Part shown: positions 54,144 to 62,441 of the stretch, one piece after another
Layout: each line of letters starts with the position of its first letter
Numbering within the stretch: position 1 is the stretch's first letter
The notes under the pieces: model-generated
Told to the model about the DNA's origin: nothing
Seen by the model: the letters and a program-made list of their open reading frames with translations, nothing else
The model's database searches: none
Made by a program: the position numbers and the translations under genes
From: Candidatus Neomicrothrix sp. UBA2974
Lineage (GTDB): Bacteria; Actinomycetota; Acidimicrobiia; Acidimicrobiales; MedAcidi-G1
DNA length: 64,000 nt
Direction: 5' to 3'
Assembly (NCBI GenBank): GCA_002348705.1
Contig: DEAU01000012.1
Location: 700-64,699, forward strand

Positions 54144-55454
54144 ATGAAGGTTCTCCATTACCTAAATCAGTTTTTCGCTGGTCAAGGCGGTGAGGAGGCA
54201 GCCGACCAGCCTCCGGAATACAGAGAAGGGCCTATTGGTCCGGGGGTCCGTTTGGACCAACTCCTTGGTGACCAAGCTCAAGTAGTGGGCACCCTTTTCG
54301 CTGGGGACAACTACTTCAGCAACAATCCAGAAACGGCGTCAGAAGAGATTGAAACGTTCTTGCAGGCTTCTGAAGCCGAAATACTCGTAGCGGGTCCGGC
54401 CTTCAACGCCGGTCGCTACGGCATGGCATGTGGTGAGGTCTGCACACTGGCAACGGAGCGGTTGGGAATTCCTGTTCTAATTGCAATGTCGGAGAACAAT
54501 CCCGCAGTCGAACTGTATAGATCGAAGGTTCCCATACTCGGTACGGCAGATTCCACCGGTGGCATGGGAGAAGGCCTCAGTGGCATGGCCTCGGCAATCA
54601 TGGCTTTTGTGGAGGCTGAGGACGGATGGTCGGATCTCTCGTCTCTTTTGATTCCTAAAGGTATTCGTCTCAATGAATTGTCCTCGACCCGTGGTTCGAC
54701 AAGAGCAATTGATCTTCTTCTGTCAAAAATCTCGGGCGAGAGCTATTCGACAGAATGGCCGCTTCCGGACTACGACATTGTCCAGCCAAGTGAAATGGAG
54801 TCCAACAACTCGCAACCCGTCGTTGCTCTGGTAACCGAAGGGGGCTTGGTCCCACAAGGAAACCCGGAAGGGCTGAACTCTGGCCGAGCGGACCGCTGGT
54901 TCAGCTACTCGGTCGAGGATATAGAGAGCCTGGAGTCTGACGGGTTTGAGGTGATCCACGGAGGAATAGACACCAGTTCTTCAAACCAGAACCCAAACCG
55001 CATGCTCCCGCTAGACGTGGCTCTGGATAAACAGTCTTCCGGTCAAATTTCCTTGCACGAGAACATTTATTCCACGACCGGCAACCAGGGCGCAATCCCA
55101 ACGATGCGCAGAATCGGAGATGAGATCGCCGCAGAACTGCACAATGCTGGAGTGCAGGCGGTGATTGCTACTTCCACTTGAGGAACCGGAACGCGTAGCG
55201 GGTCTACGCTCGTAAATCAATTTGACAAGGCTGGCATTCCGGCGGTGCTCGTGACAGCGATACCGTCGCTAGCGGAGTCTCTAGGGGTAAATCGAATTGT
55301 CGACGGCATCGCTGTGACCCACCCGATGGGCGCGCCAGAGCTTTCAGCTGTCGAGGAGGAGATCCGCCGAGTTCAGTTATTCGATCTCGCTCTCGACGCC
55401 TTGAAGACCTCGGTTGATGGGCCGACCGTGTTCAACCTTGATTCATCCAACTGA
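54144..55454 (+). CDS. GrdB-like component B selenoprotein (in-frame TGA = selenocysteine 346)
   Basis: Component B gamma subunit of the glycine/sarcosine/betaine reductase family. The frame runs from ATG 54144 (GGGGAG site upstream) to TGA 55452-55454, reading through an internal TGA at 55179-55181. The resulting 436-residue product has the family length and matches across the join: HYLNQFFAGQGGEEAADQPPEY, AGPAFNAGRYGMACG, ALVTEGGLVPQGNPEG, then IATST-U-GTGTRSG, where the family has TST-U-GTCTRCG. The Sec is at residue 346 (about 350 in clostridial GrdB). Both neighbouring cysteines are Gly and Ser here. The downstream half (AGIPAVLVTAIPSLAESLGVNRIV) is also homologous, so this is not a random frameshift. 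Confidence 0.92.
55193..55209 (+). promoter_or_regulatory. Candidate bacterial SECIS hairpin in the grdB-like gene
   Basis: GCGTAG (55193-55198) pairs with CTACGC (55204-55209) around a CGGGT loop, with A-C and G-T pairs able to extend it past a two-base bulge. The loop starts 17 bases after the TGA and has G residues near its top, matching bacterial SECIS spacing. Confidence 0.6.
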
Positions 55455-55480
55455 GTGAAAGCGATTGGTCAGAAACGCTG

Positions 55481-56947
55481 ATGAAAAGTACGGCGCCAAC
55501 GCCTTGCATCAAGTCAGTAAGGCTCTGTTTATCCCACGTCCCAAATTTGGTTCGGTACGGGTCAAAGCCCAGTCGAGAGATAAGTGGTAATTCAGGTCTG
55601 ACCGACGTGATTCTCGGCTCTATTCGATCCTTTGAAGACGCAATTTCGTATCCCCCCCACCAGGTATTCATCGGAAACCGAACACCTGAGAGTCTGGCTT
55701 CGATCGAAAGACCGTGGTACCGGCAACCAATCGCCGACGCATGCTCTGATGGTCCAGACGGTGAGATTGTCGAAGAGGGACCGTTTCTTTGCCTAACGGC
55801 AGCTATTGATCCTTTCAATCTCCTCCGACTGGACGCTGAATACATACGTCGGCACAGAGACGCACTGTTGGCTGTCGATTGGTACACCGAAGATGACGCC
55901 GAGTCTCTAGGAGTTGGGTTCTCTCAACAAGAACTGAAGGAATTCGTCGATGGGCAAAGCGCTCTGCCGATTTTCGAAGGAGACAATCTGATTGGCTGTG
56001 TCGCCAATGGTCACAGCGAGGACTTGAGCCTCAGCGCCGATGTGGTTCTGGAGAACCTCACGGCTAAATCGTCAGCAGCAATCGCGCTGCGTCTCCTAGT
56101 CGGCGCTAGCCAAGGTGGTTCGGATATTGACTACGTAATGGGATGTGGAGAAGAGGCCATCGGAGATCGCTACCAGCGTGGGGGTGGAAATCTCGCTAAA
56201 TCAGTAGCCGAATACAGCTGGTGTCCAAATGCTTCTGGGTCGGACATCAAGGCATTCTGCTGTGCTCCGAATCACGCAATCGTAATCGGGGCAGCGCTTG
56301 TAGCCAGCGGCCTCTATCGAAATGTTGCCGTTGTAGGAGGAGGGTCTCTTGCAAAGTTGGGGATGAAGTTCGAAGGACATTTGCGCAATGAGATGCCGAT
56401 CCTCGAAGACGTATTGGCTTCTGTAGCGGTCATTATCGGCGAGGATGACGGAGTAGGACCCATTGTCGATCTCGAGTCCGTAGGGAGGCACCCAGTTTCC
56501 GCTGGTTCTTCACCGCAAGCAATTGCCGAAGCATTGATCGTTGATCCGCTAGTAAGAAGGGGATTAGGGATTCTCGATATCGATCGATATGCGACCGAAC
56601 TTCACGATCCTGACATCACCGAGCCACAGGGAAGCGGTAATACGCCCTTGGCGAACTATCGGGTTCTTGCAAGTCTCGCAGTCCAGCGTAAGGAGATAGA
56701 CAGGGAGCAAATGCCTGATTTCGTAGAGCGGTTTGGAATGCCCGGATTCTCTCCAACGCAAGGACATATTGCATCGGCCATTCCCTACCTAGGCCACGCC
56801 TATCGCAGTCTGACTTCCGGAAAAGCGGATCGCACGATGTTTTACGCCAAGGGAAGTCTGTTCCTGGGGCGTATGACTGAAATGTCGGATGGGATGTCTT
56901 TTATTCTCAATAGGAATTCAAACAGTTCTCAATCTGAAAAGGAATGA
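55481..56947 (+). CDS. Component C beta-subunit-like protein (GrdC-like)
   Basis: In glycine reductase, component C accepts the carboxymethyl group from the GrdA selenol and yields acetyl phosphate; GrdC is its thiolase-fold subunit. The 488-residue protein follows GrdC throughout: SFEDAISYPPHQVFIGNRTPESL, GNLAKSVAEYSWCPNASGSDIKAFCCAPNHAIV, AVVGGGSLAKLGMKFEGHL, ILEDVLASVAVIIGEDDGVGP, PDITEPQGSGNTPLANYRVLASLAVQRKEIDREQMPDF and GFSPTQGHIASAIPYLGHAYRSLTSGK, KGSLFLGRMT. GrdD, its usual partner in component C, is not in the window. One base separates this stop from the grdA-like ATG. Confidence 0.92.
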   Translation: MKSTAPTPCIKSVRLCLSHVPNLVRYGSKPSREISGNSGLTDVILGSIRSFEDAISYPPHQVFIGNRTPESLASIERPWYRQPIADACSDGPDGEIVEEGPFLCLTAAIDPFNLLRLDAEYIRRHRDALLAVDWYTEDDAESLGVGFSQQELKEFVDGQSALPIFEGDNLIGCVANGHSEDLSLSADVVLENLTAKSSAAIALRLLVGASQGGSDIDYVMGCGEEAIGDRYQRGGGNLAKSVAEYSWCPNASGSDIKAFCCAPNHAIVIGAALVASGLYRNVAVVGGGSLAKLGMKFEGHLRNEMPILEDVLASVAVIIGEDDGVGPIVDLESVGRHPVSAGSSPQAIAEALIVDPLVRRGLGILDIDRYATELHDPDITEPQGSGNTPLANYRVLASLAVQRKEIDREQMPDFVERFGMPGFSPTQGHIASAIPYLGHAYRSLTSGKADRTMFYAKGSLFLGRMTEMSDGMSFILNRNSNSSQSEKE

Positions 56948-56948
56948 C

Positions 56949-57404
56949 ATGACGGAACTCAATGGGAAATGTGTTATAGCCATCGGTGAGCGAGACGGCA
57001 TACCTGGACAAGCCATCGCGACGGTTGCAAAAGCCGCCGGTGCCCGTGAAGTAGTGCCATTTACACAGTGTTTTGTTTGAACGTCGGCGGGCGCCGTTGA
57101 TCTGGATGATCAATCGAAGATTCTTGAAATCGCACGGAGTCGTGTGGACGAAGGGGTTGTCGTCGTTTTGGGTACGCCTGATCCGGACAGCACTGACATC
57201 GTTGCTCAAACGGTGACTACAGGAGATCCAAGTTATGCCGGCCCTCTGACAGGAGTAGCGCTTCGACTACCCGTTATCCATGTGCTCGACGAGCGGGTTG
57301 CAGCTCAGTGCGATCCGGACACCTATTCCGCTGAGATTGGGGTAATGGTCGACGCTTTGGATACCAGTGCAATCATTGCCGCCACAGAGTCCGCTGGAAC
57401 CTGA
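56949..57404 (+). CDS. GrdA-like selenoprotein A (in-frame TGA = selenocysteine 44)
   Basis: GrdA is the small carrier selenoprotein that reductively takes the carboxymethyl group off the component B-bound amine and is recycled by thioredoxin. The frame is read from ATG 56949 through TGA 57078-57080 to TGA 57402-57404, giving 151 residues (family about 158). The redox motif is TQCFV-U-TSAGAVDL, matching ECFV-U-TAAGAMDL, with Sec at residue 44 as in clostridial GrdA and its partner Cys41 retained. The downstream part (VVVLGTPDPDSTDIVAQTVTTGDPSYAGPLTGVAL) also matches. It overlaps nothing and closes the Grd set. The selenocysteine-insertion genes are elsewhere. Confidence 0.93.
57097..57113 (+). 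promoter_or_regulatory. Candidate bacterial SECIS hairpin in the grdA-like gene
   Basis: TTGATC (57097-57102) pairs fully with GATCAA (57108-57113) around a TGGAT loop that begins 22 bases after the TGA, within the bacterial SECIS range. A G-U pair extends the stem by one base. A second, closer hairpin (CGGC/GCCG, 57085-57096) is also possible. Confidence 0.55.
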
Positions 57405-57602
57405 GCAGTCGGCGACCTAAACGGTTTCAGATCAAAGGGAGTCAAGACCCTTGGTAATAATGTTCCGGTAGTGCCAGCAGTCGTCGGTTGGGCGGAATTG
57501 AAGCCATTGTTCATCCGCTGAGCGTCTCTGGCTTGACGGCTCTGATTCGCGTCAGCCAGATACAACCGGAGTGAAGGGCTTATTCGGGGAGGGACATAGC
57601 AG

Positions 57603-58637
57603 GTGGAAACAGAGTGTGAATGGCTAGACAACGAGCACCGAGCATTGCGCAAATGCTGGCATCCAGTAGCTAGATCTGAAGATGCGGTCGAAGGGGCTCC
57701 TATCCAAGTTGAGCTTCTCGGCGAATTCTGGTGTGTGCTTCGACTCAATGGACAATTGGCTGCCTACCCGGATCAATGTCCGCACCGGCTGGCTGCCCTG
57801 AGTTCGGGTTCAGTCGTAGACGGAACCCTGCAGTGCGGGTATCACGGGTACCGATATGCGATGGACGGAACCTGCGTGCAGATTCCAGCCCAATCACCAT
57901 CTATACCGATTCCACCCCGAGCGAACTGTGTGATGGCTGCGGGTGTTGAGGACCATTTGGGTCTGGTCTGGTTAGCTCCGGAGAATCCGATTGTGGATCT
58001 ACCGGCAGTGCCAGAACACAGTGATCCAGATTTTGTCTACTGCCCGTTGGACTCCTGGGACTGGAATGCGAGCGCTGCCCAGATGACAGACAATTTCTTA
58101 GATCTTGGCCATATCCCCTTTTTGCATTTGGAGACCTTTGGCGTCACGGGCGATGAAGTGGTACCTGAATACGAGGTTGAACGTACCGATCTCTCGGTAA
58201 GAGTCGAATACTCCCGCGTTACGAAGGCTCTGGAAGACTCCTTGGACTCCAACAGTTCCTCTAAGAGCGGTTCTCGTGAAATCAGACGGAACGAGGTCTT
58301 CGTATTTACACCTCCACACCATGTCTATATCTACATCGATTATGTGGACGAAGGCGCTGTCTTGGCGATCAGTTTCGCTCATCAACCTGTGAATTCTTCA
58401 ACGACTCGTCTTTGGTGTACCAACTACCGAAACGACATTGAGGACACTCCCGAGGAGCGCAAAGAGGCAACAAAGTTTCAGATGGCTGTCGGGGCCGAGG
58501 ATAAGGCTCTTCTTGAACGCTCGATCACCAAGGCCATTCCGCTCGACCAACGCTATGAGGTTCACACGAAAGCCGATCGGATCACACTAGAAATGCGACG
58601 AGTGCTAATCGACCTTGTTGCTCAAGCCAACGAGTGA
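57603..58637 (+). CDS. Rieske non-heme iron oxygenase, complete alpha subunit
   Basis: A 344-residue oxygenase component (GTG start with GGGAGG upstream). The Rieske cluster ligands are C59, H61, C78 and H81 in CPHRLAALSSGSVVDGTLQCGYH, and the mononuclear iron site is D167, H170, H175 in DNFLDLGHIPFLH. The length and layout resemble NdmA/NdmB-type N-demethylases, which draw electrons from a shared reductase; a suitable reductase lies 2 kb downstream. Demethylation of an N-methyl substrate is likely, but specificity is unreadable. The bases between the grdA-like gene and this one (57405-57602) contain no gene I can support. Confidence 0.9.
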   Translation: METECEWLDNEHRALRKCWHPVARSEDAVEGAPIQVELLGEFWCVLRLNGQLAAYPDQCPHRLAALSSGSVVDGTLQCGYHGYRYAMDGTCVQIPAQSPSIPIPPRANCVMAAGVEDHLGLVWLAPENPIVDLPAVPEHSDPDFVYCPLDSWDWNASAAQMTDNFLDLGHIPFLHLETFGVTGDEVVPEYEVERTDLSVRVEYSRVTKALEDSLDSNSSSKSGSREIRRNEVFVFTPPHHVYIYIDYVDEGAVLAISFAHQPVNSSTTRLWCTNYRNDIEDTPEERKEATKFQMAVGAEDKALLERSITKAIPLDQRYEVHTKADRITLEMRRVLIDLVAQANE

Positions 58638-59701
58638 CTAAGGACATCAAGGTGGGAACTGCGAGTCCCGAGCACATCCGCTCGATACCGAAAGTCGAAC
58701 TTCATGTACATGTAGAAGGTGCGGCAACGCCCAGCACCCTCGCGAGCCTGGCCAAGAAAAATGACGTCCACTTGCCTGTTCAGGATCCTGCCGACCTTTA
58801 TGTCTATGAGGGTTTAGAGGACTTCATCTCTGTCTATGACATTATTTGTCGTTGTCTAGTCGCAGCGGAGGACTTTGAGCGCGTGGCGTATGAGTCGCTT
58901 GAGCTTGCCCACAAGGCAGGAGTTCGTTACAGGGAAATGTTCTTTTCCCCAACATTTGCATTGAGGCGGGGGGTGTCTTTCGCCACACTGTGGTCGGGAC
59001 TTCTAGCCGGACTGGACGCGGCGCAGAAGGATTTCGGCATCCAATGCCGGTTCATCATGGATGTCGACAAACCATCAGGTCCAGGCCCGGCGAGGGAATT
59101 GATCGAATTAGCCCTGAAATACGACCGCGATTATCTGATTGGTATTGGCGGCGATGCCGGAGAAGCCGGCATCGATCTCTCAGCATTCGTCGATCCCTTT
59201 GACTTCGCTCGGAAGAATGGTTTCAAGACCACCATGCATCTCAGTGAAGAAGGCCCTGTTTCGGATATCGAAGTCGGCGTCCGTCAGATCGGGATCGATC
59301 GGGTTGACCACGGGTTCAATTTGCTAGACGACATGGACCTGACACAGGAGGTGGCTGAGCGCCAGATACCGGTAACTGTCTGCCCGACTTCGAATGTAGA
59401 AATCGGGCTTCTAGAAGAGATGTCTGCACACCCAGCTCCAACTATGCGCCGGCATGGAGTGTTGGTGTCGATCAACTCCGACAACGCAGAGATGTTCCGG
59501 ATTGACCTTGCCGACGAGTTTGCTCGCGTTCAAGACGCCTTTGGTTATGGCCTCGATGATCTGGAAGACCTCTCATTGGCGGCGGTTGAAAGTAGTTGGC
59601 TCGATGAAACTTCCAAGAATGAAATGAACGACCAATTCATCGCTCAGTTCCTTGAGTTGAGATCCAACATGGGTCAGCCAGCGAGGGATTTCGGGGTCTG
59701 A
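58634..59701 (+). CDS. Adenosine-deaminase-family metal-dependent hydrolase
   Basis: A 355-residue amidohydrolase of the adenosine/adenine/AMP-deaminase type. Metal and catalytic residues are ELHVHVEGA (H24, H26), MHLSEEGP (His and proton-donor Glu), VDHGFNLLDD, TVCPTSNVEIG and SINSDNAEMF (final Asp). The usual HAGE is HLSE and the usual SDDP is SDNA, so the substrate pocket differs from plain adenosine deaminases. GTG 58634 overlaps the Rieske stop by four bases. Members deaminate purines; with the BMP (nucleoside-binding) lipoprotein in the island this hints at a methylated purine or nucleoside, but this is inference. Confidence 0.88.
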   Translation: MTKDIKVGTASPEHIRSIPKVELHVHVEGAATPSTLASLAKKNDVHLPVQDPADLYVYEGLEDFISVYDIICRCLVAAEDFERVAYESLELAHKAGVRYREMFFSPTFALRRGVSFATLWSGLLAGLDAAQKDFGIQCRFIMDVDKPSGPGPARELIELALKYDRDYLIGIGGDAGEAGIDLSAFVDPFDFARKNGFKTTMHLSEEGPVSDIEVGVRQIGIDRVDHGFNLLDDMDLTQEVAERQIPVTVCPTSNVEIGLLEEMSAHPAPTMRRHGVLVSINSDNAEMFRIDLADEFARVQDAFGYGLDDLEDLSLAAVESSWLDETSKNEMNDQFIAQFLELRSNMGQPARDFGV

Positions 59702-59757
59702 AAAAATGTTGGAAGCAGGTAGTTAGGTGATGCCTAGAAGTATTTGTGGGGACTGGA

Positions 59758-60675
59758 ATGGTTGAAAAACGCTGTGAGGATCCTGTGATCAGAGATCTGT
59801 GGCACCCAGTCGCAGCGGTTCCTGACGTTGTCGATCGCGGCCCGATCCGAACTCAATTGTTAGGGGAGACACTTACTGTCCAGAGCAAAGAAGGAGGAGA
59901 TATATGCGTAACTGAGGAAGCGGTTCAGGGGACTGGCGCATCCGTTGATGGAGTTTCCCTTACGCCGACACTCCCCACTCTGCAAAAATTTGGTTTCGTT
60001 TGGACCAGTTTGGGATCTCCGCCCGACTCCTTGTTTGACATTCCAGAGTTTCAAGAATCGGATCGATGGTATGAAAACAGTGGAAGTTTTCGTGTACACA
60101 CCTCAGCCGGTCGGGCAGTGGAAAACTTCCTCGATCTCGCTCATTTTCCGTTTGTCCATGAGGGCTACTTGGGCGAACGACCCTATACGGAGGTAAAGGA
60201 CTACTCAGTTGCCACGAAAGAGGGCGAAATTTGGGCGAATGGCTGCGAGTTCTACCAGCCCATTGCGGCGGTCTCAGCGACTGAAGGCCAGGTAACCCAG
60301 TACTCCTATCGGCTTGCCCACCCCTTCTGCCCCCTTCTCTACAAGACAAGTCCGTTAAATCGGGAACGGTTTGATGTCATAGGCATATTCGTTCAGCCAA
60401 TGACTGAAGAACGAGCGTGCGCCCACCAGTTTCTCTGCCTCTTGGATGAGTCCAATGATGACGCGACCATAAAGAGATTCCAGGCAGTCATCTTTGGTCA
60501 GGACAAGCCGATCCTTGAGAATCAGGTCCCGAAACGGTTGCCGCTGGAGCCCAGAGCAGAGACGCCCATCAGAGCTGACAAGACTTCGATTCAATACCGA
60601 CGTTGGCTTTATGACCTCGGAATTTCATACGGGGTTGTCCGCGGGTCTTCGCCAGAGCAGATTTCTGTCACGTGA
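59758..60675 (+). CDS. Rieske-oxygenase catalytic domain protein lacking the Rieske cluster (NdmC-like)
   Basis: A 305-residue protein (ATG 59758 after a GGGG site; a GTG at 59746 is an alternative). It retains the start DLWHPVAAVPDVV and the mononuclear iron site VENFLDLAHFPFVHEGYLG (D126, H129, H134 from this start), but the stretch where the CxH/CxxH Rieske ligands should be (GGDICVTEEAVQGTG) has none. The NdmC 7-methylxanthine demethylase has the same gap and takes electrons from the extra Rieske domain of NdmD. It overlaps by four bases the gene for such a protein, so a joint complex is very likely. Confidence 0.9.
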   Translation: MVEKRCEDPVIRDLWHPVAAVPDVVDRGPIRTQLLGETLTVQSKEGGDICVTEEAVQGTGASVDGVSLTPTLPTLQKFGFVWTSLGSPPDSLFDIPEFQESDRWYENSGSFRVHTSAGRAVENFLDLAHFPFVHEGYLGERPYTEVKDYSVATKEGEIWANGCEFYQPIAAVSATEGQVTQYSYRLAHPFCPLLYKTSPLNRERFDVIGIFVQPMTEERACAHQFLCLLDESNDDATIKRFQAVIFGQDKPILENQVPKRLPLEPRAETPIRADKTSIQYRRWLYDLGISYGVVRGSSPEQISVT

Positions 60676-62432
60676 GGGAGCAACTCACGGAGCGGATGGC
60701 CAGCCAGTGGCACCCGATCGCTGCGATTTCGGATCTCCACAAACGGCACGTTTTCCAAACTGAATTGTTGGGCCATGAATTGGCAGTGTGGCGCGCAGAT
60801 GATGGCTACGTAAACGTATGGGAAAACCGCTGCCTCCACCGAGGCTCAAGGCTCTCTTTGGGAATCAATGATGGCGCTGAACTAGTTTGCGCATACCACG
60901 GTTGGCGTTACTCGAGTCGAACAGCGGGGTGCACATATATACCGGCTCACCCTTCTGATGCCCCCGCTCAGACAGTTTGCAATCGGGTCTATCCAGTATC
61001 TCTGAAATATGGGCTCGTCTGGGCGGCACTTGACCAACCGGAAAACACCCCAGATATCGGCCTTCCTGAAACCGCGGAGCCACTAGTCCTGCGAAGTCTC
61101 CTAGTGGGCGGATCGGTCGAAGCAGTCAAGGGGCACCTAGAAATTGCCGAGTTCGCTTTGCCGCCACGAGTGGATGAAGCGGGAGCGGAGTTCGAACTGG
61201 AGGCTCATCCAAGCAACCCTCTTTGTTATCTCAACTTCTCTACGGATGACTCGGTTTCGGTTCGTTTTATCTTGCAGCCCTTCGACGGTGCGCGAACCGT
61301 CGTTCACGGCCTCTATGGTCCGGCGCTAGAAGATGGTTCGCGTCTACCAGTTCTTCGGCACTACAACACTCTCTTGACGAAGTTTCGCGAGGCTTTTGAG
61401 TCGGAGAACATGGTTCTCGCAGAACAGAGCGGGGAAGGCTTTGATTCGCCAACTTCAGTAGGTCGGAATTTCGACAGTGTTGTTGCTGTCGAAGTGGAAG
61501 CGGAAGTATCTAAGAGGTGGGAGGTGGCGTCGGGCGTAGTCGGCATGGAGTTACGTCCGGTAGAGGGTGAGTTCTCGACATTCCAGCCGGGAGCCCATTT
61601 AGACCTTCATCTCCCAAATGGCCTGACTCGTCAATATTCCGTCATCAATGGGCCTGGTGAGCAGGGCTATTTCCAAATCGGGATCAAGCTGGAGGAAGAG
61701 TCCCGCGGAGGTTCACTCTTTCTTCACCAAGAGGTCCAAGAGGGAGACCGGCTTCGGATCTCAGGTCCTCACAATAACTTTGGCCTACGCAGAGACGTGC
61801 CGAGAACTGTTCTTCTTGCCGGCGGGATTGGGGTGACACCACTGGTGGCGATGGCTCAGAGCCTGCACCGGAGCGACCTCGACTTCAGTCTGGACTATTT
61901 CGTCCAATCCAAGGAACACGTTGCTTTTGAGGAGAGGCTTGATGGCCTGGGAGCACATCTCCAGATCCATACAGGCTTGAGTCCAGATGAGACGATCCAG
62001 ATCGTCAAGGAGAAGCTAGGAGCCTACGACTATCTCAGTCAGGTCTATTGCTGCGGTCCGCCCCCGATGATTAGTGCGATCCGCGAGCAGGCGTTGATTC
62101 TGGGTTGGCCGCCTGAGACTGTCCATTATGAATACTTCGAAAATCAGACTGTGCTCAATGACGAATCTATATTCCAGGTTCATCTGGCGCGTTCAGGGTT
62201 GACCCTTGATGTCGAGAGCGGTAGGACCATTCTCGAAGTTCTTCGGGAAAATGGCATTTCCTTGCCTTCATCATGTGAGCAAGGGGCTTGTGGAACATGC
62301 GAGGTAGCTGTCTTGGATGGGGTTCCCTTCCATCAGGACGTGTATCTCAATGAGGCCGAACACGAGAGCGGAAACAGGATCATGACCTGTGTGTCCCGCT
62401 CTCATTCCGAACAACTCGTTCTAGATATCTAG
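60672..62432 (+). CDS. Rieske-domain plus phthalate-type reductase fusion (NdmD-like)
   Basis: A 586-residue protein with four parts. Residues about 10-120 are a Rieske domain (C54, H56, C73, H76). Residues about 140-270 are a decayed oxygenase domain where the iron ligands are gone: VKGHLEIAEFALPP has Glu157, Glu160 and Pro165 at the D/H/H positions. Residues about 280-500 are the FMN/NADH reductase (RQYSVING, GGIGVTPLVAMAQ, CCGPPPMI). Residues 510-586 are a plant-type [2Fe-2S] domain (C535, C540, C543, C573). This exactly complements the Rieske-less neighbour and equals the length of NdmD. GTG 60672 overlaps the previous stop by four bases. Confidence 0.93.
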   Translation: MREQLTERMASQWHPIAAISDLHKRHVFQTELLGHELAVWRADDGYVNVWENRCLHRGSRLSLGINDGAELVCAYHGWRYSSRTAGCTYIPAHPSDAPAQTVCNRVYPVSLKYGLVWAALDQPENTPDIGLPETAEPLVLRSLLVGGSVEAVKGHLEIAEFALPPRVDEAGAEFELEAHPSNPLCYLNFSTDDSVSVRFILQPFDGARTVVHGLYGPALEDGSRLPVLRHYNTLLTKFREAFESENMVLAEQSGEGFDSPTSVGRNFDSVVAVEVEAEVSKRWEVASGVVGMELRPVEGEFSTFQPGAHLDLHLPNGLTRQYSVINGPGEQGYFQIGIKLEEESRGGSLFLHQEVQEGDRLRISGPHNNFGLRRDVPRTVLLAGGIGVTPLVAMAQSLHRSDLDFSLDYFVQSKEHVAFEERLDGLGAHLQIHTGLSPDETIQIVKEKLGAYDYLSQVYCCGPPPMISAIREQALILGWPPETVHYEYFENQTVLNDESIFQVHLARSGLTLDVESGRTILEVLRENGISLPSSCEQGACGTCEVAVLDGVPFHQDVYLNEAEHESGNRIMTCVSRSHSEQLVLDI

Positions 62433-62441
62433 GCTGATCCA

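Noticed and set aside
55179..55181. TGA in the grdB-like gene as a frameshift or pseudogene stop
   Set aside because: The frame continues for 90 codons with family homology on both sides, the TGA sits exactly at the Sec position, a hairpin follows it, and the grdA-like gene shows the same pattern independently.
57078..57080. TGA in the grdA-like gene as a sequencing error
   Set aside because: It lies at residue 44, the family Sec position within CFV-U-TSAGA, and the downstream half remains homologous in the same frame.
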